DNA of 64,000 nucleotides from Rouxiella badensis (GTDB lineage: Bacteria > Pseudomonadota > Gammaproteobacteria > Enterobacterales > Enterobacteriaceae), in assembly GCA_026967495.1 (NCBI GenBank), contig CP114060.1, forward strand, positions 1,736,001 through 1,800,000. Reading direction: 5' to 3'. Made by a program: the position numbers and the translations under genes. This document shows positions 46,218 through 59,478 of this stretch, piece by piece (the first letter of the stretch is position 1; each line of letters begins with the position of its first letter). The notes below the pieces were generated by a model. It worked only from the letters and a program-made list of their open reading frames with translations. It did no database searches and was not told the DNA's origin.

Positions 46218-47241
46218 AACCCAATACCTCTACCTTAACTTGATTCTGGTGCAGGAATTCAATCGCTGCCTGTGTATCTTCAACGCTGCCGTGCATCTCG
46301 GTCAGCATGATGCCGAACTTCACGCCACCGGCGTAATCCATCTGCGCGCTAATAATGTTGTTATTGATGTTAAATTTGCGAACCGCATGAGAGAGCAGCG
46401 GCGCATCGACCGATTGACCGGTAAATTCCAGACGCAATAAAGGAACACTTCCTTCGCTGTGCTCGGGTTTCATGCGCAGCGCATAGTCGTCTGGAATATC
46501 CAGGTGCAGCGTTGACTGAATAAACTGCTGTGCCAGCGGAGTTTTCGGATGCGAGAACATTTCACTCACCTTGTCCTGCTCAATCAACTGACCGTTGCTT
46601 ATCACCGCAACCTGATCGCAGATACGTTTCACCACGTCCATCTCGTGAGTGATGAGCAAAATGGTCAGCCCCAGGCGACGGTTAATGTCTTTCAACAGCT
46701 CGAGGATAGAGCGGGTAGTGGCCGGGTCCAGAGCGCTGGTGGCCTCGTCGCACAGCAAGACTTTGGGGTTGCTTGCCAGGGCACGGGCAATAGCTACACG
46801 TTGCTTCTGCCCGCCGGACAGGTTGGCAGGGTAGGCGTCCTGCTTATCTTCCAGCCCAACCAGCGTCAGCAACTCGGTAACGCGCTGCTTAATCTCTTTG
46901 GAAGGAAGGTTGTCCAGCTCAAGCGGCAGGGCAACGTTACCGAAGACGGTCCGGGAAGACAGCAGGTTAAAGTGTTGGAAGATCATGCCAATCTGACGAC
47001 GCGCGCGGGTCAGCTCTTTCTCCGAGAAGGCAGTCAGGTCCTGACCGTCGACCAGCACTTTACCTTCGGTTGGGCGTTCGAGCAGATTAACGCAGCGAAT
47101 CAGCGTACTTTTACCGGCACCGGAAGAACCGATGACGCCATAGATTTGTCCTGCAGGCACGTGAAGGCTCACGTTGGAAAGCGCCGTGATGTTGCGCTGA
47201 CCCTGCTTGAACACTTTGGTGATGTTAGAAAGTTTAATCAT
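46210..47241 (-). CDS. metN: Methionine ABC transporter ATP-binding protein MetN
   Basis: MetN is the ATPase of the methionine importer. It has 343 residues: Walker A GSSGAGKST near residue 38, signature LSGGQKQRVAIARAL, Walker B VLLCDEATSALD, and a C-terminal NIL domain (about residues 265-343) that binds methionine and inhibits transport. The gene is first in metNIQ, with MetJ boxes about 80 bp upstream. Confidence 0.96.
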   Translation of the reverse strand: MIKLSNITKVFKQGQRNITALSNVSLHVPAGQIYGVIGSSGAGKSTLIRCVNLLERPTEGKVLVDGQDLTAFSEKELTRARRQIGMIFQHFNLLSSRTVFGNVALPLELDNLPSKEIKQRVTELLTLVGLEDKQDAYPANLSGGQKQRVAIARALASNPKVLLCDEATSALDPATTRSILELLKDINRRLGLTILLITHEMDVVKRICDQVAVISNGQLIEQDKVSEMFSHPKTPLAQQFIQSTLHLDIPDDYALRMKPEHSEGSVPLLRLEFTGQSVDAPLLSHAVRKFNINNNIISAQMDYAGGVKFGIMLTEMHGSVEDTQAAIEFLHQNQVKVEVLGYV

Positions 47242-47323
47242 ATTTTTCTTATATCGGCTTTACTGCCGTAACGTATAAAAAGTAACCCTCTGGAATTCAT
47301 CCCAGAACTTGGCGTGGATGCTA

Positions 47324-47339
47324 AGGCGTCTAGACGTCC
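47324..47339. promoter_or_regulatory. Tandem MetJ boxes upstream of metN
   Basis: AGGCGTCT (47324-47331) and AGACGTCC (47332-47339) are adjacent met boxes, each differing by one base from AGACGTCT. Flanking 8-mers (GGATGCTA, AAGTCAAC) are weaker further copies. MetJ with S-adenosylmethionine would repress metNIQ from here. No riboswitch was seen. Confidence 0.8.
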
Positions 47340-47418
47340 AAGTCAACCAGATAGCATTCTCACCGCCCCCTAAAACATGCGATACTTACGCCGTCAACCA
47401 GCCATCAGGAGCAAATAC

Positions 47419-47985
47419 GTGGCACAAACTGTTCCAGCAATATTTTTAGACCGCGACGGTACCCTTAATGTCGATCACGGCTACGTCCATGAAATTGATG
47501 ACTTCGAGTTCATTGAAGGCACTATTGAAGCCTGCCTTAAACTGAAGGAAATGGGCTTTGCCTTAGTATTAGTGACCAACCAGTCGGGCATCGCTCGCGG
47601 AAAATTCACCGAAGAACAATTTTTCACTCTCACGGAATGGATGGACTGGTCGCTGGCCGATCGCGGCGTCGATTTGGACGGCATCTATTTCTGTCCTCAC
47701 CATCCTGATGCAATAGTAGAAGAGTACAAACAGGTTTGTGACTGCCGTAAGCCAGAACCCGGCATGTTCATTACTGCTAAAGAAGAGCTGAACATCGATA
47801 TGGCCGCTTCTTATATGGTAGGCGACAAAATTGAAGACCTTCAGGCAGCAATGAAAGCGGGCGTAGGCACTAAAATTCTAGTCCGTAGCGGTAAGCCGGT
47901 CACCCAAGAAGGTGAAGAATTAGCGGATTTAGTGCTCGATAGCCTGGCACAACTGCCTGTAGCCATTAAAAACGGCTTAAAATAG
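47419..47985 (+). CDS. gmhB: D-glycero-beta-D-manno-heptose 1,7-bisphosphate 7-phosphatase GmhB
   Basis: GmhB removes the 7-phosphate in ADP-heptose synthesis for the LPS inner core. The start is GTG at 47419 (VAQTVPAIFLDRDGTLNVDHGYVHEI) with CAGGAG upstream, giving 188 residues; the longer frame from 47377 runs through the metN promoter region. HAD motifs are DRDGT, VTNQSG and GDKIEDLQAA. The zinc-binding Cys/His cluster is CPHHP and CDCRKPEPG. It is divergent from metN and ends about 400 bp before the 16S gene. Confidence 0.95.
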   Translation: MAQTVPAIFLDRDGTLNVDHGYVHEIDDFEFIEGTIEACLKLKEMGFALVLVTNQSGIARGKFTEEQFFTLTEWMDWSLADRGVDLDGIYFCPHHPDAIVEEYKQVCDCRKPEPGMFITAKEELNIDMAASYMVGDKIEDLQAAMKAGVGTKILVRSGKPVTQEGEELADLVLDSLAQLPVAIKNGLK

Positions 47986-48035
47986 AGCGTTGCGGGCGAA
48001 AAATAGGCAAACGAAATAAAACTGTATTTATTCGC

Positions 48036-48063
48036 TTGCCATTCCCGCCAGCCTCCCTATAAT
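48036..48063 (+). promoter_or_regulatory. rrn P1 promoter
   Basis: TTGCCA (48036-48041) and TATAAT (48058-48063) have the 16-bp spacing characteristic of rRNA P1 promoters, followed by the GC-rich discriminator GCCGCTCC. AT-rich sequence at 48000-48032 resembles an UP element. Confidence 0.85.
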
Positions 48064-48154
48064 GCCGCTCCATCGACAGGGAACAACGCAGCAGCAACGC
48101 GGTGTGAACGAGTCGGAAAGAATTAAAAATGATGATGACCGCGAAAATAAACGG

Positions 48155-48182
48155 TTGACATCAAATGAGGAAAGCGTAATAT
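48155..48182 (+). promoter_or_regulatory. rrn P2 promoter
   Basis: TTGACA (48155-48160) and TAATAT (48177-48182) are spaced by 16 bp, about 119 bp downstream of P1, as in enteric rrn operons. Confidence 0.8.
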
Positions 48183-48221
48183 ACGCCACCTCGAGTTAGC
48201 AAGCGAAAGCGCGTAACTCAC

Positions 48222-48233
48222 TGCTCTTTAACA
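48222..48233 (+). promoter_or_regulatory. rrn leader boxA antitermination site
   Basis: TGCTCTTTAACA is the conserved boxA at which Nus factors assemble for rRNA antitermination. A second boxA-like TGCTCTTTAA lies in the 16S-23S spacer near 50351. Confidence 0.85.
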
Positions 48234-48388
48234 ATTTATCAGACAATCTGTGTGGGCACTCACAAGACGATATCAGCCACCTCGGTGGCAAAAAATATCA
48301 AGTCTTAGAGTGACCAAGCAGTAATTCATTATGAATGATGTGAAGTAACTTTGAGCATCGCTGAACTTGTTTCAGCAAATCGAACTTT

Positions 48389-49930
<1,542 letters not shown>

Positions 49931-50002
49931 CCTCAAGATACGCATTGTGCAGTGTCCACACAGATTGTCTGATGAAAAAGTAACGAGCAGAAATACCTTT
50001 AT

Positions 50003-50079
<77 letters not shown>

Positions 50080-50212
50080 ATCCTTTCCTTCTCTGCGTTG
50101 TCGCCCCACTCGTTTGCACCAAGCAAACGTCGTGTGACTCCGCCTTGATAAGAAAAGCATTGGCTGACTCATCTGAACGATGAGTGATAAAGGTATCTGT
50201 TAGTGACTGTAT

Positions 50213-50288
50213 GGGGCTATAGCTCAGCTGGGAGAGCGCCTGCCTTGCACGCAGGAGGTCAGCGGTTCGATCCCGCTTAGCTCCACCA
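50213..50288 (+). tRNA. alaT: tRNA-Ala (TGC)
   Basis: This is a 76-nt cloverleaf, GGGGCTATAGCTCAGC to CTCCACCA, with anticodon TGC in CTTGCACG. It follows tRNA-Ile in the spacer, the rrnH/A/D-type arrangement. Confidence 0.97.
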
Positions 50289-50516
50289 TATCCATACGGT
50301 TCACACCAATACTTCAGAGTATATTGGCGACAGTATACTGCGAAGTATTTTGCTCTTTAACAATCTGGAACAAGCTGAAAAATTGAAATGATACAGCTGA
50401 ACATAACTCTCCGTAGAAGTACTGAGTTATGCGCACCTGTATTAGAGTCTCTCAAATAATCGCAGCCTCGAATGTTGTCACTCTTTACGAGTTTATAAGA
50501 CACCTTCGGGTTGTGA

Positions 50517-53423
<2,907 letters not shown>

Positions 53424-53542
53424 ACAACACCGAAGGTGTTTTAGAGAGACGAGACGAAAGTTTCAAGAAATCAGCTTGTTCAAAGATTGGTTCTGATGGC
53501 GGCCTGCAGGAATGTGGAAAGCGGTTGGAATGAAACAGAATT

Positions 53543-53662
53543 TGCCTGGCGGCAGTAGCGCGGTGGTCCCACCTGACCCCATGCCGAACTCAGAAGTGAA
53601 ACGCCGTAGCGCCGATGGTAGTGTGGGGTCTCCCCATGCGAGAGTAGGGAACTGCCAGGCAT
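53543..53662 (+). rRNA. rrf: 5S ribosomal RNA
   Basis: This is a 120-nt 5S rRNA beginning TGCCTGGCGGCAGTAGCG and ending CTGCCAGGCAT, whose ends pair to form helix I. Confidence 0.97.
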
Positions 53663-53751
53663 CAAATTCGTTCCTTTTTCCCCTGACAAGGAAAAATACA
53701 AGGAACAAACTGATAACAGACCGATTGTCTGTTGTGAGTGAAAGAACCGGT

Positions 53752-53828
53752 GGAGCGGTAGTTCAGTTGGTTAGAATACCTGCCTGTCACGCAGGGGGTC
53801 GCGGGTTCGGTTCCCGTCCGTTCCGCCA
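53752..53828 (+). tRNA. aspU: tRNA-Asp (GTC)
   Basis: This is a 77-nt cloverleaf, GGAGCGGTAGTTCAGT to GTTCCGCCA, with anticodon GTC in CTGTCACG. A tRNA-Asp after 5S matches the E. coli rrnH operon, in agreement with the upstream gmhB-metNIQ context. Confidence 0.97.
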
Positions 53829-53838
53829 CTAATTGCAT

Positions 53839-53869
53839 AACCCTGAATCGAAAGATTCAGGGTTTTTTG
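53839..53869 (+). terminator. rrn operon terminator
   Basis: AACCCTGAATC and GATTCAGGGTT form an 11-bp stem with the loop GAAA, followed by TTTTGC. Confidence 0.92.
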
Positions 53870-54332
53870 CATTATAAAGCCTAAAAACCTGCTCATTTAC
53901 CTCTGCATTTCAATAACATCCACCGTATTTACATCTTCAGTCAATGCGCAAGAATAAAAATTTTTATTTAACTGCCCTCAGGATGATTTTACGAACAATT
54001 CCGGGGTGAATTTCATACTGAATTCACCTCATCCCAAGTCAGTAATATGCTGATTGGCTGAAACTTTTAATTTGTTAATATCCTTTTAATAACCTTATGG
54101 GGTAATAAACTCAGCCCTTATAAGGAAGGCTAAAAATAGTTTTTTCTTAAGTTTATTTTTAGTATTAATGAGTTCTTAATTAATGCTACATCAATATTTT
54201 TTTACTTTATCCCTGATAAGATCCTATTTCTTCACTTAATGGCTAGGACAATTCGTAATTGCAGATGCAACTCAGTTTGAAATCAAATAGAGTCTCACTC
54301 GATACGAATAAAAATCCGAGAGCCTCGATAAA
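53870..54332 (+). other. AT-rich spacer between rrn operon and aryl polyene cluster
   Basis: This 463-bp stretch contains no ORF that I can support, no integrase and no recognised repeat. It is strikingly AT-rich compared with its neighbours (for example TTTTTTCTTAAGTTTATTTT near 54140). That fits an H-NS-bound promoter region for the downstream cluster. The promoter itself was not located with confidence. Confidence 0.5.
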
Positions 54333-55049
54333 ATGAACTACTCATTAACGGTACTTGATTGGTATGCGGTAGCGCCAGGTATGAATCATGCCGAGGCCTG
54401 GAACGCTTGGGCGTCGTTGCCAGAATTCATGGGTTTCAGCGGTGAAATTGAGAAAAGCCAACGTATCCCGATGATGTCCGCCAGAAGAATGAGTCCCGTT
54501 AGCCGCATCGCCGTAGAGGCAGGGCTGGCACTGCTTGAAAAGCATCAGATAGCCCGTGCCGTATTTACCAGCCGCCACGGCGAACTTGAGCGCACCTACA
54601 AAATTTTGCAGATATTGGCACAGGAGCAGCAGGTTTCTCCTACCGATTTTTCGATGTCCGTACACAATACGGCGGCAGGCTGGCTGACAATAACAGCTAA
54701 AAATCCACTGCCTGTCACTTCACTTGCAGCGGGTAAGGACAGTTTTCAGCAAGGACTGATTGAGGCGCGCGCGATGCTGTCGGCGGATGAGGGTGAAAAA
54801 GTGTTGCTCGTTGATTTCGACGGTGTTGTGCCTGAGCTGTATGGCAACGATTTCGCACAGGAATATGCGCCTTATTGCGTCGCGCTGGTGCTGACGCTGG
54901 GCGAGCAATTCACCTGTCGGCGCAGTGGTGAAGCATCAGAGGAGCCGGTCCCTCAAAGTCTGAGTTTCTTAAGGAATTTTTTGCTAAACAATAAAACGTT
55001 TTGCATTGCAGGTGAGGTCGGACAATGGCAATGGAACAGGAAGGATTGA
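54333..55049 (+). CDS. apeC: Beta-ketoacyl synthase-like chain-length factor of the aryl polyene cluster (ApeC-like)
   Basis: This is a 238-residue protein of the short ketoacyl-synthase-like family (PF13723 type) found first in aryl polyene clusters. Visible features are SARRMSPVSRIAVEAG, VFTSRHGELERTYKILQIL and SMSVHNTAAGWLTITAK. The usual catalytic-Cys motif of ketosynthases is absent, as expected for a chain-length-factor partner that pairs with a true KS (ApeO) encoded later in such clusters. The start ATG has only a weak ribosome-binding site. It overlaps the next gene by 25 bases. Name by synteny. Confidence 0.85.
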   Translation: MNYSLTVLDWYAVAPGMNHAEAWNAWASLPEFMGFSGEIEKSQRIPMMSARRMSPVSRIAVEAGLALLEKHQIARAVFTSRHGELERTYKILQILAQEQQVSPTDFSMSVHNTAAGWLTITAKNPLPVTSLAAGKDSFQQGLIEARAMLSADEGEKVLLVDFDGVVPELYGNDFAQEYAPYCVALVLTLGEQFTCRRSGEASEEPVPQSLSFLRNFLLNNKTFCIAGEVGQWQWNRKD

Positions 55050-55849
55050 GCGCGGACAAAGAAATCATTAAGCCTGCCAGTCTGATAAACCGCATGTGGC
55101 GATGGCTGGCGACGGGGCTGTTGCTGATTTTATTTAATATTGGCGGACTCATACTCTCGCTTGGCTGGTTCACGTTGTTAAGGCTGTTTATCCGCAACCC
55201 GCAGAGGCTGCATCAACTCACATTGAATAGCATAAAAAATAGCTTTGTTTTATTTCTGAGTCTGTTACGCCATCTCCGCGTGGTGGATTTTAAAATAGAA
55301 GGTGCTGAACTTTTTAAGCAGGATAAAGGTTGTCTGGTTATTGCCAACCACCCCAGCCTTTTAGATTACGTTTTGCTCGCTTCTTGCATGCCACGCTGTG
55401 ATTGCATCGTAAAAGAGTCGCTGCTGATGAATCCCTTTTTTAGAGGCGTTATCAAGTCTGCGGGATATTTGGTCAATTCAGGATCGGAAACGTTGCTCGA
55501 TGCCTGTGAAGAAAGACTAAAAGCGGGCGGGACAATTCTTATTTTTCCTGAAGGTACTCGATCTATTGAAGGAAAAGAGATTACTTTACAACGTGGTGCT
55601 GCCAACATTGCGCTGAGAGCGGGTTGTGACATTCGCGTTGTTTATATTTCGTGCCGACCTCCCATGCTAACAAAACAGGGGCGGTGGTATAGTATTCCGC
55701 CGATTAAACCGCAGTTTCTTATTAAGGTTAAAGGCAAAGTTGCGACCCGGGACTTTATCCAAGAGGGCGATGCCTCACCCGCTATGGCTGCCAGGCGTCT
55801 TACTCATCATCTGCGTACTGAGTTAATGTTAAAAAATAATGAGAAATAA
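55025..55849 (+). CDS. apeD: Lysophospholipid acyltransferase-family protein (ApeD-like)
   Basis: This is a 274-residue membrane-associated acyltransferase of the PlsC/1-acylglycerol-phosphate family. A hydrophobic helix at about residues 28-50 precedes the HX4D catalytic motif ANHPSLLDYVLL and the substrate motif FPEGTRSIEGKEI. In aryl polyene clusters such enzymes are thought to help attach the polyene to a lipid anchor. It is lower in GC than the downstream ape genes. It is followed by the first ACP after 3 bases. Confidence 0.85.
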   Translation: MAMEQEGLSADKEIIKPASLINRMWRWLATGLLLILFNIGGLILSLGWFTLLRLFIRNPQRLHQLTLNSIKNSFVLFLSLLRHLRVVDFKIEGAELFKQDKGCLVIANHPSLLDYVLLASCMPRCDCIVKESLLMNPFFRGVIKSAGYLVNSGSETLLDACEERLKAGGTILIFPEGTRSIEGKEITLQRGAANIALRAGCDIRVVYISCRPPMLTKQGRWYSIPPIKPQFLIKVKGKVATRDFIQEGDASPAMAARRLTHHLRTELMLKNNEK

Positions 55850-55852
55850 GTC

Positions 55853-56110
55853 ATGGATCCATTAAGTAATGAAATAAAAGTCCTGATCATTGACACCCTT
55901 AACCTTGAAGGGATGACGCCAGAAGAAATAGATGCTGATGCGGCGCTGTTTGGAGACGGATTGGGACTGGATTCTATTGATGCACTGGAATTGGGCCTGG
56001 CCTTGAAAAATAAATATGGTGTCGTGCTTTCTGCGGAAAGCGAAGAAATGCGTCAGCATTTTTATTCGGTTGAGACGCTCGCAAAATTTATCGCCGGGCA
56101 ATCGAAATAA
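55853..56110 (+). CDS. apeE: Acyl carrier protein 1 of the aryl polyene cluster (ApeE-like)
   Basis: This is an 85-residue acyl carrier protein; the phosphopantetheine Ser is residue 41 in DGLGLDSIDALELGLAL. It should carry the growing polyene during iterative extension. It stands immediately upstream of a second ACP, the paired arrangement typical of aryl polyene clusters. Confidence 0.9.
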   Translation: MDPLSNEIKVLIIDTLNLEGMTPEEIDADAALFGDGLGLDSIDALELGLALKNKYGVVLSAESEEMRQHFYSVETLAKFIAGQSK

Positions 56111-56146
56111 TTGATTAACAATAACAATGTTGTGTAAGAAGGTTTT

Positions 56147-56401
56147 ATGAGCAAGCTTGAGATTTATCAGCAAATTAGCGGTCTACTGGTCAAATTATTC
56201 GAACTCGATGCCGACGATATCAAACCAGAATCCCGACTTTATGAGGACCTGGACCTGGACAGTATTGATGCCGTGGATTTAGTGGTGCATCTGCAAAAGG
56301 CCACCGGCAAAAAGATTAAACCTGAGAGCTTCAAATCGGTGAAGACGGTGCAAGACATCGTTGACGCCATCGACGCCTTACTCGATTCAGAAGAACCGTA
56401 G
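56147..56401 (+). CDS. apeF: Acyl carrier protein 2 of the aryl polyene cluster (ApeF-like)
   Basis: This is an 84-residue acyl carrier protein with the attachment Ser at residue 39 in EDLDLDSIDAVDLVVHL. It differs clearly from the first ACP, so the two probably have separate roles, for example starter loading versus chain carrying. The next gene follows after 4 bases. Confidence 0.9.
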   Translation: MSKLEIYQQISGLLVKLFELDADDIKPESRLYEDLDLDSIDAVDLVVHLQKATGKKIKPESFKSVKTVQDIVDAIDALLDSEEP

Positions 56402-56405
56402 TCAG

Positions 56406-56985
56406 ATGCAGGCTGCAGGTCGCCCACGCCGGGCCGCGCTGTTACATGCGGTCACGGTATTAGTCATCATTGCTTATCCACTGGCCGTATGGCTGGGGTT
56501 AAGGAACGGCGGAATGGGTGTTCTGGCCCCTATTCTGATGGTGACGTTTATCCTGCGGCTGCTGACGTTTCGCGGAAAACTGAGCCAACTCACTGCGCTA
56601 GGCAGAACGCTGGCCGCCGCTGGATTGCTGTTTGCCGCGGCAAGCTGGTTGTTGCATGAAAGCCAAATGTTACTGTATTACCCGGTAGTGGTGAACACAC
56701 TGCTGCTGCTTTTATTCGGCTATTCACTGCTATCACCTCCGCCCGTCGTAGAGCGGCTCGCTCGACTCTCTCAGCCAGACTTACCACCGAAGGCCGTGAG
56801 CTATACGCGGCGCGTGACGCAGGTCTGGTGTGTTTTCTTTTTTAAATGGTGCAATTGCGTTCTACACCTGCCTCAAAGGCGATGTCGCACTGTGGACTTT
56901 GTACAACGGCGGGATCAGCTATCTGCTGATCGGCTTATTGATGGGTGTTGAATGGATAGTCAGAAAGCGGGTTCAGCGCGCTTAA
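56406..56985 (+). CDS. apeG: Inner membrane protein of the aryl polyene cluster (ApeG-like), one-base frameshift
   Basis: This is a polytopic membrane protein of the COG4648 type with about five hydrophobic helices. The frame is broken by one extra T in the run 56838-56843. With it removed, the protein reads WCVFFLNGAIAFYTCL, then LWTLYNGGISYLLIGLLMGVEW, and ends at 56985, giving about 193 residues. It would then overlap the apeH start by 34 bases. As sequenced it would end at 56951 in unrelated residues. The biochemical role is unknown; it is always found in this cluster type. Confidence 0.78.
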
Positions 56986-58330
56986 CGCTGGCGATGGAAA
57001 ATTGGCTAATGCCGGTTGAAGGCGAAGATCGGTTGATATCCTGGAGTCGTCAACGTGAATGGCGGCAGAGTGATTTTCGTCGCGACGTGTTGGCGCTGAT
57101 TGGTCATGTACGCGGGCTGCCTGCAAGCCGCTGTGCACTGTGCTTTAACAATAGCTACCATTTTGCCGTCGGCCTGCTCGCGGTGCTTTACTGCGAAAAA
57201 ACGCCGGTGCTGCCGGGGCATCAGCGCCAGTCGGTGTTAGAAGAACAGATTGCCGAATTTGATGCTTTGTTAACAGACTGCGCTCTGACGCTGCCGTGCC
57301 CAACGATCACGCTGCCTGAATGCCTGGATTCAGAAGCGGACTTTCCACTGCCCGATTTCCCTCGCGATGCCTCGCTTATTCTGTTTACCTCCGGCTCGAG
57401 CGGCAAACCGCAAAAAATTATTAAAACGCTCAGCTGCCTGCATACCGAAAGCCAATGGCTGGCGAACACCTGGGGTGAGGCGCTCCATCAGGCGCGTTTC
57501 GTTGCCACGGTTTCCTCCCAGCATATGTACGGCCTGACGTTTCGCTTTATGCTGCCGCTCACCCTCGGTCTGCCTTTTTACGCTGAAAGTGTTGAGGTGC
57601 ATGAACAGCTGGTAAACATGGCGCAGCAATATCCTTTAGCGCTCGTGAGCAGTCCCGCGTTTCTCACCAGGCTTGACGCAAAAATAACGCCAGTCAACTG
57701 CCTCAAGGTCTTCTCGGCTGGCGGGCCGCTGTCAGCGCAAAGTGCAGAAAAGATTCGGCAGCTTTGCGGCGTTTCTCCTAATGATATTTATGGCACCACA
57801 GAGACCGGCATTCTTGCCCACCGTCAGCCACAGGAACCTGAGACACCCTGGCGGTTGTTCGAAGGCGTCAGTCTGCGTGCCAAAAATGAACAAAGTATCC
57901 GCGTGTTTTCAGACCTTGTCTCACAGTCGGAAGGTCTCGAACTAGGCGATAATATTGCGTTGATTAACCACGGACGCGAGTTTTACCTGTTGGGCCGTAA
58001 AGACCGTATCGTCAAAATCGCCGAGCAGAGACTTTCGCTAACGGAAATTGAGGACCGCTTGATCCAGCTGCCGGTGATAGAAGATGCCTGCGTGCTGGCG
58101 ATAGAAAAAAAGGGCGTCCCTACATCGCCGCGGTGGTGGTGTTGAGCCCGTTGGGCCGAACACAGTGGCATGCCTTGCCACAGGCCGAGATGAACATGAG
58201 GCTGCGACAGCTGCTGCGCCCATGGCTGGCCCCCGTAGCCTTGCCTCGCTTCTGGCGCGTCCTGCCCGCCGTTCCCCTTAATTCGCAGGGCAAACGTGCC
58301 TACGCAGACCTACAGGAATTATTCTTATGA
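56952..58330 (+). CDS. apeH: Aryl-acid-activating AMP-dependent ligase (ApeH-like), one-base frameshift
   Basis: This is an ANL-family adenylating enzyme. In characterised aryl polyene clusters ApeH activates 4-hydroxybenzoate and loads it onto the carrier protein. Motifs are the P-loop LFTSGSSGKPQKI, the aromatic-binding YGTTETGILA, the hinge GRKDRIVKIAEQRLSLTEIE and the C-terminal catalytic Lys in NSQGKRAYADL. The frame breaks at the A-run near 58105-58114 (one base lost). The remainder reads RPYIAAVVVLSPLGRT in the next frame to the stop at 58330. Corrected length is about 459 residues. It overlaps the next gene (ATGA). Confidence 0.85.
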
Positions 58331-58669
58331 TGCAGCCACAGGTGCTGAGTAAACAGCGTCAGGCGGACAGCGTGACGCTTGAACTGAGGCTGCCCGCGAC
58401 GCTTTTATGGTTCAAGGGGCACTTCCCCGAACAGCCGATTCTGCCCGGCGTGGCTCAACTCAACTGGGTGATGACCTTCGCTCGCGAAGAGGCTCCCGCT
58501 TGCCGCCCATTTCGCAGGATTTGATGTGATCAAGTTTCAGCAGCCGCTGTTGCCAGAGCAGCAGGTCACGCTGTCTATCCAGTGGTTGCAGGACAAGAAT
58601 AAGCTGCTGTTCAGTTATCAGGTTGGCGAATTTCAGGCAAGCAGCGGAAAGATAAATCTATGTCCATGA
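58327..58669 (+). CDS. apeI: Hot-dog-fold 3-hydroxyacyl dehydratase (ApeI-like), frameshifted
   Basis: This is a FabA/FabZ-like dehydratase of about 114 residues. The motif WFKGHFPEQPILPGVAQLNWVM contains the catalytic His. In the first frame it ends early (58524), but after a shift near 58485-58500 the second frame continues LAAHFAGFDVIKFQQPLLPEQQVTLSIQWL to a stop at 58669. This agrees with the family's FAG-x-DVIKFQQPL block. It would dehydrate the ketoreduced chain during polyene extension. It overlaps the glycosyltransferase start. Confidence 0.8.
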
Positions 58670-59478
58670 GCCGCGCTTTTCGTCCCTGCATCATTATTCC
58701 CTGCTTCAACCATGGTGCGACGATGGCCCGTGTGCTGGAACGTATTCAACCCTTTGGTCTCAACTGCATCCTGGTGGATGACGGGAGTGAGCAGAAAACC
58801 GCCGACGAACTCGTTCGGCTGGCGGCTCTTTATCCGTGGGTAACCCTGACTCGATTACCTAAAAATCAGGGCAAGGGCGCGGCGGTGATGGCGGCAATGA
58901 AACAGGCGAGGGAACAGGACTACAGCCACGCACTGCAGGTTGACGCCGACGGACAGCATCAGCTCGCCGATATACCGGTCTTGCTCGCTGAAGCCGAGGC
59001 TTACCCTGAGTGCCTTATCTCAGGCAGGCCCGTCTACGACAGTTCGGTGCCCAAGGCGCGCCTCTATGGCCGCTATGTCACCCACGTCTGGGTGTGGATA
59101 GAAACCCTGTCGCTGTCGCTGAAAGACAGTATGTGCGGCTTTCGCGTTTACCCTCTGGCGGCGTCGCTCGACGTGATGCGCAAAAATGCTCTAGGCGAGC
59201 GTATGGATTTTGATACCGAAATTATGGTGAGGCTTTACTGGCAGGGGACCGACAGCCGCTTTATCGCGACGCGCGTGGTTTACCCTGAAGAGGGCCTTTC
59301 ACATTTTGATGCGTTAAAAGACAACCTGCGTATTTCCTGGATGCACACACGGCTGTTTCTCGGCATGCTGCCACGCATTCCCAGTCTGTTGCGCAGACGG
59401 CAAAGTACTCGCGATGAGTTCCCACTGGTCGAAGACTCAGGAGCGGAAAGGGCTGTGGGGTATTCGCCTGATGCTTAA
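58660..59478 (+). CDS. apeJ: Glycosyltransferase family 2 protein of the aryl polyene cluster (ApeJ-like)
   Basis: This is a GT-A fold, DPM1-like family 2 glycosyltransferase of 272 residues. Motifs are IIIPCFNHGATMARVLERI, VDDGSEQKT and LQVDADGQHQLADIP (the DAD metal site). A C-terminal basic-amphipathic region follows. Homologues are thought to attach a sugar in the polyene's lipid-linked anchor; the exact acceptor is unresolved. Its end overlaps the acyltransferase gene by 65 bases. The last 20 or so residues are poorly conserved and a nearby frameshift may extend or alter the end. Confidence 0.82.
   Translation: MSMSRAFRPCIIIPCFNHGATMARVLERIQPFGLNCILVDDGSEQKTADELVRLAALYPWVTLTRLPKNQGKGAAVMAAMKQAREQDYSHALQVDADGQHQLADIPVLLAEAEAYPECLISGRPVYDSSVPKARLYGRYVTHVWVWIETLSLSLKDSMCGFRVYPLAASLDVMRKNALGERMDFDTEIMVRLYWQGTDSRFIATRVVYPEEGLSHFDALKDNLRISWMHTRLFLGMLPRIPSLLRRRQSTRDEFPLVEDSGAERAVGYSPDA

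Noticed and set aside
47242..47418. SAM riboswitch upstream of metN
   Set aside because: There are no SAM-I-like conserved stems; tandem MetJ boxes explain methionine control.
53752..54332. Phage or integrative element at tRNA-Asp
   Set aside because: No integrase, excisionase or duplicated tRNA end is visible in the window; only the position is suggestive.
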